Shown here piece by piece: positions 44,688-52,154 of a stretch of 64,000 bases of DNA (positions are counted from its first letter, which is position 1; each line of letters opens with the position of its first letter). The position numbers and the translations under genes are program-made. Source of the DNA: ZC4RG30 sp963726085 (lineage in GTDB: Bacteria; Pseudomonadota; Gammaproteobacteria; Steroidobacterales; Steroidobacteraceae); NCBI GenBank assembly GCA_963726085.1, contig CAVSAR010000007.1, positions 248,001-312,000 on the forward strand. Direction: 5' to 3'. The notes below the pieces were generated by a model. That model was not told the origin of the DNA, ran no database searches, and saw only the letters and a list, made by a program, of their open reading frames with translations.

Positions 44688-46229
44688 ATGGCCTTGCCAC
44701 CAAATGTAAATGCCTCTGACTTCAGCGCGGCCCTGAGTGCCTGGCGCTCGGCGGTGGGGTCTGACTGGGTGTTTACTTCAGAGGCCGATGTTGCGCTGTA
44801 TCGCGATGCCTATTCACCCCTGTGGGGCGAGCCCGATGAGCGTGTTGCCTCCGCCGCCGTAGCGCCATCGACACTTGAGCAGGTGCAGGCAGTGGTGCGC
44901 GTCGCCAACCAGTACCGTATTCCGCTGTACGCCATCTCCACCGGACGCAACTTGGCCTACGGTGGTTCCGCTCCGGTGTACTCGGGCAGTGTGGTACTCG
45001 ACCTCAAGCGAATGAACCGCGTGCTGGAAGTCAACGAGCGCAATGCCTTTGCCCTGGTTGAACCGGGGGTCAGCTACTTTGACCTGTACGAGCACATATC
45101 AAAGGCCAGACTGGATGTCTGGATAGATCCTCCTGATCCAGGCTGGGGCAGTGTGATCGGCAATGCGCTTGATGGCGGCGGCGGCTGGACGGCCTATCCT
45201 TTTCGCGACCACTTCGGATCCCACTGCGGCATGGAGGTGGTACTGGCCAACGGTGAGGTGGTGCGCACGGGTATGGGCGCAGTCCCCAACGCCAAGTCCT
45301 GGCAGCAGAACAAGTGGGGCTACGGGCCCTGGGTGGATGGCCTGTTCAGGCAGGGCAACATGGGCATCGTCACCAAGATGGGCTTCTACCTGATGCCGCG
45401 ACCGGAAGCCTATGCGTCGGCGACGGTGCAGGTCATGCGTGAAGATGACATCGTGCCGCTGATTGACACCATGAACCTGTTGGAAAACCAGCACGTGGTC
45501 AATGGATCTACATCGCTGTTCGGTGGCGCGATTGGCGCGGCGACTCCCGCAGGCGCACCCGCATGGACGGTGCAGCTGCCCGTCTACGGGCCGGAGAAGG
45601 TGATCCAGGCGCAACTGGAATACGCCAGGGAAAAGATGACGAAAATTCCTGGCGCGCGTTTCACTGCAGGGGAGCTGCTGCGCACGCCGCTGTCGCCCGA
45701 GGCGCTACAGCGCGTGCGCCTGGTCAACTTCGGCATCCCCAACCTATCTACCTTTTCAATGCTGGGTCGATCTGCGCAGGATCCATCGCCGGCAGGCGGG
45801 CACATTGGCTTCTCGCCGATTATTTCGCGCACCGGCGAGTCGGTGCTCGAGTACCAGCGCTTCTATCGCGAAAACCTGCCCAAGGTATCCGGTGGCAACA
45901 ACCTCGGTATCATCGGGCCGGTGTTCATGACCAACTGGGAGCGCTCGCTGGTGGCCATGATCATGTTTCCCATCGGTCGCGACCAGGCGCGCAATACGCA
46001 GATGCGCGCGGCGTTTCGCAGCTGGGTGGCGCTGGCTGCCGAGCGCGGCTGGGCAGAATACCGGGCACCGGCGATTTTTCAGGACCTGGTCGCCGATACC
46101 TACTCTTACAACAACAATGCGCTGCGCAGGCTGCGCGAGACCATCAAGGACGCGGTGGATCCCAATGGCATCCTTTCGCCTGGGCGCTATGGCGTGTGGC
46201 CCAAGCACCTGCGGGAAGTGAAGAAATGA
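44688..46229 (+). CDS. FAD-linked oxidase of the VAO/PCMH family (4-cresol dehydrogenase / vanillyl-alcohol oxidase-like)
   Basis: A 513-aa flavoprotein. The FAD-binding domain shows VAPSTLEQVQAVVRVANQYR, LYAISTGRNLAYGGSAPVYS, VLDLKRMNRVLEVNERNAFA and GVSYFDLYEHIS, then GSVIGNALDGGGGWTAYPFR and FGSHCGMEVVLANGEVVRTG. Length, the YGGSAP loop and a C-terminal DPNGILSPGRYG match p-cresol methylhydroxylase, eugenol hydroxylase and vanillyl-alcohol oxidase. These oxidise para-alkyl phenols via a quinone methide. A cytochrome c gene overlaps its end, which favours the cytochrome-coupled dehydrogenase type (PchF/EhyB) over an oxidase. No signal peptide is visible, although the upstream protein has a Tat signal. 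Confidence 0.87.
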   Translation: MALPPNVNASDFSAALSAWRSAVGSDWVFTSEADVALYRDAYSPLWGEPDERVASAAVAPSTLEQVQAVVRVANQYRIPLYAISTGRNLAYGGSAPVYSGSVVLDLKRMNRVLEVNERNAFALVEPGVSYFDLYEHISKARLDVWIDPPDPGWGSVIGNALDGGGGWTAYPFRDHFGSHCGMEVVLANGEVVRTGMGAVPNAKSWQQNKWGYGPWVDGLFRQGNMGIVTKMGFYLMPRPEAYASATVQVMREDDIVPLIDTMNLLENQHVVNGSTSLFGGAIGAATPAGAPAWTVQLPVYGPEKVIQAQLEYAREKMTKIPGARFTAGELLRTPLSPEALQRVRLVNFGIPNLSTFSMLGRSAQDPSPAGGHIGFSPIISRTGESVLEYQRFYRENLPKVSGGNNLGIIGPVFMTNWERSLVAMIMFPIGRDQARNTQMRAAFRSWVALAAERGWAEYRAPAIFQDLVADTYSYNNNALRRLRETIKDAVDPNGILSPGRYGVWPKHLREVKK

Positions 46230-46585
46230 GGCGCCCGGCCATGGCCCGAGCACTGGCCATCGGCGCATGCGCCTGGGTGCTTGGCGGCGTGGCCAGCGCG
46301 GCTGAACCGCCCGCCGGGCCTGCCGTGTACGAGCACTGGTGTGCACCCTGCCATGCGCCCGGTCCCGGCCATCCTGGCACCCAGTCCCTGCAGCTCAAGT
46401 ACAAGGGCCAGCTGCCCGCCGTGCTGCTGGAGCGAACCGACCTCACTGCCGCCACGGTATCGACCTTCGTGCGCCAGGGCGTGCTGCTGATGGCGCCGTT
46501 TCGCAAGACCGAGATCACCGATGCGCAGCTGAGCGCTCTTTCCGCCTATGTGGCCGCCAACTTCAAGGCGGCCCCGCGCCAGTGA
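46226..46585 (+). CDS. Small c-type cytochrome subunit (PchC-like)
   Basis: A 119-aa periplasmic cytochrome. A signal peptide (MARALAIGACAWVLGGVASA) precedes the haem motif WCAPCHAPG (CxxCH), with a distal Met probably in VLLMAPFRKTEIT. The order and size match the cytochrome subunit of p-cresol methylhydroxylase and eugenol hydroxylase. It would accept electrons from the flavoprotein encoded just before; its ATG overlaps that stop (ATGA). Its last 40 bp overlap the convergent nuclease gene. Confidence 0.87.
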   Translation: MRRPAMARALAIGACAWVLGGVASAAEPPAGPAVYEHWCAPCHAPGPGHPGTQSLQLKYKGQLPAVLLERTDLTAATVSTFVRQGVLLMAPFRKTEITDAQLSALSAYVAANFKAAPRQ

Positions 46586-47106
46586 CTGTGGCCGGTATGC
46601 CGCCACTGCCACGGTGCAACCGGACTGGCGTCCTGCCATAGGCCCAGTTTGTGCTGCCGGGCATTGAGTTCGGCGGCGGCATAGGATTGCCGGTCCTGCC
46701 ACGGCTGATCTTGCTCGTACTGCTTGTAGTGCCAGGCGAATCCGGATGCGACCTGCGCCAGGTTCGCGTCGATGGCCGGGCACGGCGTGACGCAGGCACC
46801 CGGCTGCACAACCAGTACCTTGCCGACGATGCGGCCATATTTGTCCATCTTGGACCACTCGATACGCACCGACTTCCCAAAAACCAGGTCCGACAGGTTC
46901 TGCTTGGAGCGGTTGCCAAACGGCTGCTTTTTCTCCGGAGCGTCGATGCCGGCGAGGCGTATTTTGTACGGCGGCGTATTGCCCGCCCGCACCGAAATCG
47001 TGTCGCCGTCGGTTACGCCGATGACGTGAGCGTCAAAGGACTCGCTGGCGGCTTGCGCGTTGGCGCCAAGGGCCAGGAGCAGGAAGGCAGGAATCAGGCT
47101 TTTCAT
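46546..47106 (-). CDS. Thermonuclease (SNase-like) family secreted nuclease
   Basis: A 186-aa protein with a signal peptide (MKSLIPAFLLLALGANAQAA). The staphylococcal-nuclease fold follows: HVIGVTDGDTISVRAG, IRLAGIDAPEKKQPFG with the catalytic Arg and Asp/Glu, and KMDKYGRIVGKVLV with the second Arg. Further parts are ANLAQVASGFAWHYKQYE and ARQHKLGLWQD. It is expected to be a calcium-dependent periplasmic or secreted nuclease. The ATG at 47106 fits the signal peptide. The gene overlaps the convergent cytochrome gene by 40 bp, suggesting the last part of one of the two genes is not under strong constraint. Confidence 0.88.
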   Translation of the reverse strand: MKSLIPAFLLLALGANAQAASESFDAHVIGVTDGDTISVRAGNTPPYKIRLAGIDAPEKKQPFGNRSKQNLSDLVFGKSVRIEWSKMDKYGRIVGKVLVVQPGACVTPCPAIDANLAQVASGFAWHYKQYEQDQPWQDRQSYAAAELNARQHKLGLWQDASPVAPWQWRHTGHSHWRGAALKLAAT

Positions 47107-47197
47107 GCGCGCAGCCTGATGCCCGCGGGGCCGGAATTCCGTGATCGCGTTGGTATTCCCGGTCAAGGGACTACAATGGCCCAAGGCAGGAGGCCAC

Positions 47198-48253
47198 TTG
47201 CAAACCGAATCCCTCATACGCCCGCTGTTCGAAGGACCGCTCGACATCATCGGCGACGTGCATGGCGAATTCGGCGCGCTGCGCCAGTTGCTGCAGCGCC
47301 TTGGCTACGACGAGCATGGCCAACACCCGCACGGGCGACGGCTGGTATTCGTCGGTGACCTTTGCGATCGGGGACCAGACAGTCCCGGGGTGGTACTGCT
47401 GGTGCGCGACCTGGTCGCGCGCGGTCACGCCCAATGCGTCGCGGGCAACCATGAGATAAACGTGCTGCGCGACGAGCCCAAGCACGGCAACCACTGGATC
47501 GTCCCGGGCCCGCAAACCGATCACGCGGCCACCTTTGGCCCCGCGCATCACGCCACACCGGAGCAGGGCCGGGAAATCCGCGCATTCTTTGCGTCGTTGC
47601 CGGTGGCACTGGAACGCCCCGACCTGCGCGTGGTGCACGCCTGCTGGAATTCCGCGGACGTTGGCGCCTGCCGCGCCGCGGCGGGACCGCTGATGGTGGC
47701 GTATCGGGCGTTCGATGCGGCCGGCATCGAATCCCCCAGGGGCCGGCGGCTGCACGAGGCGCATCGGACCGAGCATGCGGCCAATCTTGACCTGCTCACG
47801 GACCGCAACCGTGTGCCGCCGTTCCTGCACGCTGTGGCCGAATACGACGAGTACTACCAGGACAGCAACCCGATACGCGTGATGACCTCAGGCATCGAGC
47901 GCGCCGCCCGCGTGCCATTTCTGGCGGGCGGCAAGTGGCGGTTCGTCGAGCGCGCGCCGTGGTGGAAGCACTACGAAGAGGCCGCGCCCGTGGTGTTCGG
48001 TCACTACTGGCGGTGGTGGAATCCCGAATCCCACGCCCACTACAGCAAGGGGGAGCCGGACCTGTTCGTGGACGAGCCGCCGGTGGGCTGGCATCGCAAC
48101 TACGCCGGGCGCGAGGTGGCGATCTGCATCGACTACAGCGTCGGTGCGCGCTACAAGGAGCGCAAGCAGGGCAGGGGCGCGCAGTTCCACGCCCGGCTCG
48201 CGGCCCTGCGCTGGCCGGAGCGGGACGTGGTGTTTGACTACGAGCCGCAGTAG
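47198..48253 (+). CDS. Metallophosphoesterase of the PPP/ApaH type
   Basis: A cytosolic calcineurin-like phosphatase of about 351 aa with all metal motifs: LDIIGDVHGEFGAL, VFVGDLCDRGPDSPGV and CVAGNHEIN. It may hydrolyse diadenosine polyphosphates or phosphoproteins. I chose the TTG at 47198 because AGGAGG lies 4 nt upstream and the conserved domain starts soon after. A GTG at 47141 in the same frame lacks a ribosome-binding site. The C-terminal half (YWRWWNPESHAHYSKGEPDL) is larger than in ApaH and less familiar. Confidence 0.83.
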   Translation: MQTESLIRPLFEGPLDIIGDVHGEFGALRQLLQRLGYDEHGQHPHGRRLVFVGDLCDRGPDSPGVVLLVRDLVARGHAQCVAGNHEINVLRDEPKHGNHWIVPGPQTDHAATFGPAHHATPEQGREIRAFFASLPVALERPDLRVVHACWNSADVGACRAAAGPLMVAYRAFDAAGIESPRGRRLHEAHRTEHAANLDLLTDRNRVPPFLHAVAEYDEYYQDSNPIRVMTSGIERAARVPFLAGGKWRFVERAPWWKHYEEAAPVVFGHYWRWWNPESHAHYSKGEPDLFVDEPPVGWHRNYAGREVAICIDYSVGARYKERKQGRGAQFHARLAALRWPERDVVFDYEPQ

Positions 48254-48256
48254 GAC

Positions 48257-48847
48257 TTACTTCGCGGCGGGCGCCGGCGTACCTACGAAGCGACCAACAT
48301 ATGCAGCCTTGGCCACAGTCTTGCCCTTCATGGCAGCCAGCAGCTCAGTGCGGCTGGCCGTCTCGGGCAGGTCCAGCTTCGCATTGAGCGCATACAGCTC
48401 GAACACATAGTGGTGCAAGCGCGGGCCGGCAGGGGCGCCGGGACCCATGTAAGCGTTCTGCCCCATCAGGTTCTTGCCGGTGACCGATCCCTCGGGCAGC
48501 TTGCCTTCGGGAATGCCCTTGGCCGACGCGGGGATATTCCAGGCCACCCAGTGCAGCACGTCATCGGTGCCACCGCCAATTGCCACGTCCATGTCGTGGA
48601 AGATGATGGCGTAGGTCACCGTGCCATCCGGTGCGTTCGAGAAGGTGAAACCCGGCTGCACGCCGGTGCGACCGACATACTTCGGCGGGATCACGCCGCC
48701 ATCCGCGAATGCATCGGTCTGCATCAGCAGCGGTGGCAACTTGAATCCGCCGCCTGCCGGTGGAGCGCCCTGCGCCAGGGCGGCGCCCGTGCCCAATACC
48801 GCAACGGCCAAGAATATGGAAAGCGTACCGAGTGTCTTGATGTGCAT
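48257..48847 (-). CDS. PEBP family (YbhB/YbcL, Raf-kinase-inhibitor-like) protein
   Basis: A 196-aa protein with a signal peptide (MHIKTLGTLSIFLAVAVLGTG). The PEBP core follows: MQTDAFADGGVIPPKYVG, YAIIFHDMDVAIGGGTDDVL then HWVAWNIPASAKG, and PRLHHYVFELYALN. Bacterial PEBP proteins bind small ligands; their role is unclear. It is exported to the periplasm, unlike E. coli YbhB. It ends 3 bp from the convergent phosphatase stop. Confidence 0.88.
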   Translation of the reverse strand: MHIKTLGTLSIFLAVAVLGTGAALAQGAPPAGGGFKLPPLLMQTDAFADGGVIPPKYVGRTGVQPGFTFSNAPDGTVTYAIIFHDMDVAIGGGTDDVLHWVAWNIPASAKGIPEGKLPEGSVTGKNLMGQNAYMGPGAPAGPRLHHYVFELYALNAKLDLPETASRTELLAAMKGKTVAKAAYVGRFVGTPAPAAK

Positions 48848-48870
48848 GTGTCCCCCTGAAAAGTTCGATT

Positions 48871-49275
48871 CTAACCCTGGCTGCGCCGCAGTTTATCTAG
48901 TTGCCGCCGCTGGCGCTTGTCGGGGCGTATTTCGGTATGCGGGCGGCTCAAGGCCGCCAGGCGGTGTTGCTCGCGCAGCTTGAGGCCACGCTGCAGGCTC
49001 TCCGGCGTCTGTGCATAGCAGGCCTGTGCCTCCGTGGCGGATCCGCGGCGCACGGGGATGGCAAGTACGTCGATATCAAGGATCTGCTGCTGCACCGACA
49101 GTGTAAGGCGGTCACCCGTGCGCACCGCGTGCGCAGGCTTGACGCGTTCACCCCCCACCTTGACCTTGCCCCCGGAGACTGCGGCGGTGGCCAGCGAGCG
49201 TGTCTTGAAGAACCGCACATGCCACAGCCACTTGTCGAGGCGGTGTCGATCGTCGGGGATATCGTGGGCGCTCAT
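48871..49275 (-). CDS. hslR: S4-domain RNA-binding protein, Hsp15-like
   Basis: A 134-aa RNA-binding protein. The S4 domain is at residues 10-75 (RLDKWLWHVRFFKTRSLATA, VSGGKVKVGGERVKPAHAVR), and the basic tail is ALSRPHTEIRPDKRQRRQLD. Hsp15 rescues stalled 50S subunits carrying peptidyl-tRNA. The ATG at 49275 overlaps the stop of the upstream DUF4159 gene by one base, giving tight coupling of two functionally unrelated genes. Confidence 0.87.
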   Translation of the reverse strand: MSAHDIPDDRHRLDKWLWHVRFFKTRSLATAAVSGGKVKVGGERVKPAHAVRTGDRLTLSVQQQILDIDVLAIPVRRGSATEAQACYAQTPESLQRGLKLREQHRLAALSRPHTEIRPDKRQRRQLDKLRRSQG

Positions 49276-50117
49276 CAATGCGTCAGCGCGTACACGGCAA
49301 AATTGACCCCGATGCGCAGGCCCAGGGAAGCCCCCGCGGCCGGATAGTCGGGGTAGTCCGCCCACTGGAATGAATCGCTGACGTCATTGTTGAACGCGAT
49401 GGCCACCATCACGCGGCCGTTGTCATCGACGATGCCGCGCCAGTGCGGCGCCGCGCCGTCGAACAGGTAGCCGCTGCCACCGGCCATCAGTGAATTCATG
49501 TTGGGCACCTGGCCCTTAGGATCCACGTCGTATACCGCATGGAACAGCGGGTGATCGTCGGGCAGGTCGATGATCTGGCGGTCCGGGAACACCCGGTGCA
49601 GGCCGGCCGCGAATCCCTCCCACTGGTCGCTGCCGAAGAAGCTGTCGCACAGCAGAAAGCCGCCGCGCAGCAGGTAGTCGCGCAGCTTGGCGGTGTGTGC
49701 GTCGGTAAGTTCCCAGAAACCGGGTAGTCCTACGATGAGAAAGGGCCAGTCGAACACGTCATCGCCATCTTCCAGATTCACCGGCTGTTCCACCGAGCGC
49801 ACGTCAATGGTGGTCAGGCGCCGCAGGATGCTGGCGTAGTAGCGATCGCCGCGCGGGTAGTCCACTGCCCAGGTGGTGCCACCCTGGTGCCAGTCGCTGC
49901 CCCTGCTGAAGCGGCCGAACCCGCGAAACGCCGAGGGGTACATCAACCGGGCGACCACGAACCCGGCCGGCTTGTCCCAGTCCGGTGGCAGCACGACGTC
50001 ATCGGCCTGTTCCTCGAAACTGCGGTAAACCCGAAACTCGCGCTCGGCCCAGGCGACGGCCGCGACCAGCAGCCCGGCGGCCAGGATGACAAGCAGCGGC
50101 TTGCGGCGCTGGAACAT
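49275..50117 (-). CDS. DUF4159 family protein
   Basis: A 280-aa protein with an N-terminal membrane anchor or signal (PLLVILAAGLLVAAVAWA). The DUF4159 domain follows: FVVARLMYPSAFRGFG, TTWAVDYPRGDRYYASILRR, FDWPFLIVGLPGFWELTDAH, LRDYLLRGGFLLCDSFFGSD and LFHAVYDVDP. The fold resembles class-I glutamine-amidotransferase-like domains, but function is unknown. It is often found near MoxR ATPase/DUF58 clusters; none of those is here. Its start lies 25 bp from the divergent zinc-finger gene. Confidence 0.83.
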   Translation of the reverse strand: MFQRRKPLLVILAAGLLVAAVAWAEREFRVYRSFEEQADDVVLPPDWDKPAGFVVARLMYPSAFRGFGRFSRGSDWHQGGTTWAVDYPRGDRYYASILRRLTTIDVRSVEQPVNLEDGDDVFDWPFLIVGLPGFWELTDAHTAKLRDYLLRGGFLLCDSFFGSDQWEGFAAGLHRVFPDRQIIDLPDDHPLFHAVYDVDPKGQVPNMNSLMAGGSGYLFDGAAPHWRGIVDDNGRVMVAIAFNNDVSDSFQWADYPDYPAAGASLGLRIGVNFAVYALTH

Positions 50118-50142
50118 CGGGAAAGACTACAATATTCCGGCA

Positions 50143-50409
50143 ATGGCTACCGGCTGGGCAAAGGAAGGCGCTGTACAGGAGCAGATCGACGCGACCGTCA
50201 AGGACGCGATCGATCGTGCCAAGAGCCAGTTGCCCACGGGCCCGAGCTTGTTGCATTGCGCCGACTGCGGGCAGGAAATACCTGAGGCGCGCCGTGTTGC
50301 AATTCCCGGGGTGCGCCTGTGCATTGATTGCCAGGAGATCGAGGACAAGGACAACGCGCCGGTGGCCGGTTACAACCGGCGCGGCAGCAAGGACAGTCAG
50401 CTGCGGTAG
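50143..50409 (+). CDS. DksA/TraR C4-type zinc finger protein (YbiI-like)
   Basis: An 88-aa protein: a short helix (VQEQIDATVKDAIDRAKSQL) followed by LHCADCGQEIPEARRVAIPG and VRLCIDCQEIEDK, a CxxC...CxxC zinc finger. The missing coiled-coil tip of DksA suggests it is not a full ppGpp cofactor. E. coli YbiI has the same architecture and an uncertain role. The ATG at 50143 is chosen because homologous sequence begins there. The peroxiredoxin gene follows by 11 bp. Confidence 0.85.
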   Translation: MATGWAKEGAVQEQIDATVKDAIDRAKSQLPTGPSLLHCADCGQEIPEARRVAIPGVRLCIDCQEIEDKDNAPVAGYNRRGSKDSQLR

Positions 50410-50420
50410 ACTCAGGCACC

Positions 50421-50897
50421 ATGGCAATCGTAACCAAATCCCCTGAAGCTGGCGACGCGGCGCCGGATTTCACTTTGCCGACCACGTCCGAGCAGACGGT
50501 CACCCTCTCGAACCTGCGCGGCAAGCCGGTTGTGCTGGTGTTCTACCCCGCGGACTGGAGCCCGGTGTGCGGGGACCAGGTCAGTTTGTACAGCGAGATG
50601 ATGTCGATCTTCGGTGAATACAACGCGCAGTTGCTGGGTATCTCAGTCGATGGCGTCTGGTGCCATGCGGCCTTTGCGCAGGATCGCAAGCTTCAATTTC
50701 CTCTGCTGGCCGACTTTGAGCCAAAGGGCGCAGTGGCTCGGCTATACGGGGTGTACGAAGCCAGCGCGGGCATCTGCCAGCGGGCACTGTTTGTCATTGA
50801 TGCCAAGGGTATCGTGCGCTGGAAATACATTTCACCGATTGCCATCAATCCCGGTGCCGATGGAATCCTTGCTGCCCTTGAGGAGCTGCCACAATGA
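50421..50897 (+). CDS. Peroxiredoxin (AhpC/TSA family)
   Basis: A 158-aa thiol peroxidase: GDAAPDFTLPTTSEQTVTL, then VVLVFYPADWSPVCGDQV. The peroxidatic motif normally reads PxxxTxxC; here it is PADWSPVC with Ser replacing Thr, as in some AhpE-like enzymes. Later GVWCHAAFAQDRKLQFPLL has a second Cys, followed by LLADFEPKGAVARLYGVY. It detoxifies peroxides in the cytosol. It overlaps the DsbA-like gene by 4 bp. Confidence 0.88.
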   Translation: MAIVTKSPEAGDAAPDFTLPTTSEQTVTLSNLRGKPVVLVFYPADWSPVCGDQVSLYSEMMSIFGEYNAQLLGISVDGVWCHAAFAQDRKLQFPLLADFEPKGAVARLYGVYEASAGICQRALFVIDAKGIVRWKYISPIAINPGADGILAALEELPQ

Positions 50898-51409
50898 GCG
50901 GACTGACGCCGCCGGTCGGTGAAGCTGATCATGTGCAGGGCCCGCGCGATGCGGCCATCGTGCTGCTTGAATACGGCGACTACCAGTGCCCGTATTGCGG
51001 CGCTGCCTATCCACAGATCAAGGCGGTGCAGCAGGCCATGGGTGATCGCCTGTGCTTTGTATTCCGCAACTTTCCGCTGACCAATATGCATCCTCAGGCA
51101 ATGATGGCTGCCAGCTTTGCCGAAGCTGCCGCCACGGTCGGGAAATTCTGGGAAATGCACGACATGCTCTACGAGAACCAGCGGCGACTCAATGATCACA
51201 GCCTCGTCGACTACGCGAAGCGGGTGGGGCTGGACGAGGGACTGATCGAAGCTGCGCTGCAGGGCAATTTCGAGCCCAAGATACGCAATGACTTCAAGAG
51301 CGGTGTGCGCAGTGGCGTCAACGGCACGCCGACCCTGTTCGTCAATGGCCAGCGATTCGAGGGGCCAGCCGAGGCGGATGCGCTGCTGGAATTCTTTGCG
51401 CAACCCTAG
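50894..51409 (+). CDS. DsbA-family thioredoxin-like protein
   Basis: A 171-aa protein with the active-site motif EYGDYQCPYCGAAYPQ (CPYC) and the cis-proline loop GVNGTPTLFVNGQRFEG. The intervening helical insert (MMAASFAEAAATVGKFWEMH) is typical of the DsbA/BdbD-like group. No signal peptide is visible, so it is probably cytosolic and may recycle the adjacent peroxiredoxin (inference from the ATGA overlap and from shared thiol chemistry). Confidence 0.88.
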   Translation: MSGLTPPVGEADHVQGPRDAAIVLLEYGDYQCPYCGAAYPQIKAVQQAMGDRLCFVFRNFPLTNMHPQAMMAASFAEAAATVGKFWEMHDMLYENQRRLNDHSLVDYAKRVGLDEGLIEAALQGNFEPKIRNDFKSGVRSGVNGTPTLFVNGQRFEGPAEADALLEFFAQP

Positions 51410-51466
51410 CGCCGGGCGGGCGTGCCAGGTGCGCATAAAGGTTCGGGAAATAGCAGAGCCGTGCGA

Positions 51467-52084
51467 TCAGGCGCAGAGTTTCTGCAGGTCTGACTGAACC
51501 TGCGCGATAGGCAGGTGCATCAGGCGGCGCAGCAAGCTTGTTGTCAGTGCCAGTCCCGGGTGCTTGGCGCTGACGTCGCGGCCCAGCTGCAGCATCAGTT
51601 CCGCGGTCATTTCCGCGTCGGCCGCCGCGCGATGCGCGGCGCCACAGTGCTTGAGGTTCAACTCATGCGCCAATGCACCCAGGGCGTGACTCCTGAATTG
51701 CGGATACACCCGACGCGACAGGCGCATCGAGCAGATGAAAGGTTCGACCACCGTGCTGATGCCCAGCTGGCGGCATTCGCGCAGGTAGAAGCGCTGGTCA
51801 AAGCTGGCGCTGTGCGCCACCAGCGGCGTATCGCCAACGAATGAGACCACCTGGTGCATGACATGCCGGGCAGACGGCGCGTCGTCGACCATCTGCTGGG
51901 AAATGCCAGTGTATGAGGTGATGAATGCAGGCACGTGCACGCCACAGTTCACCAGCGACTGGAAACGATCGATGATCTGCCCGGACTCGATGCGCACCAG
52001 GCCGACTTCGGTGATCCGGTCGCCGCGCTCTGGGCTCAGGCCGGTGGTTTCAAAATCGAGGATGACAAGGGGATTGCGCAGCAT
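51467..52084 (-). CDS. 3'-5' exonuclease, DnaQ-like DEDDh family
   Basis: A 205-aa exonuclease with the DEDDh residues: PLVILDFETTGLSPERGD (D, E), VAHSASFDQRF (D) and HRAAADAEMTAELM (H, D). The ATG at 52084 starts MLRNPLVILDF; a longer in-frame start exists but adds Arg-rich sequence with no homology pattern. It could proofread or trim DNA or RNA. It is too short to be a PolC fusion and lacks the C-terminal polymerase-binding tail of full DnaQ (about 245 aa). Confidence 0.85.
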   Translation of the reverse strand: MLRNPLVILDFETTGLSPERGDRITEVGLVRIESGQIIDRFQSLVNCGVHVPAFITSYTGISQQMVDDAPSARHVMHQVVSFVGDTPLVAHSASFDQRFYLRECRQLGISTVVEPFICSMRLSRRVYPQFRSHALGALAHELNLKHCGAAHRAAADAEMTAELMLQLGRDVSAKHPGLALTTSLLRRLMHLPIAQVQSDLQKLCA

Positions 52085-52154
52085 TTTGGTGGGCCGTGGC
52101 AGGTCCCGCACCTTAGCCGCGCGGCGCCCCCGATCGGTTGACGTGGCTCTCAGT

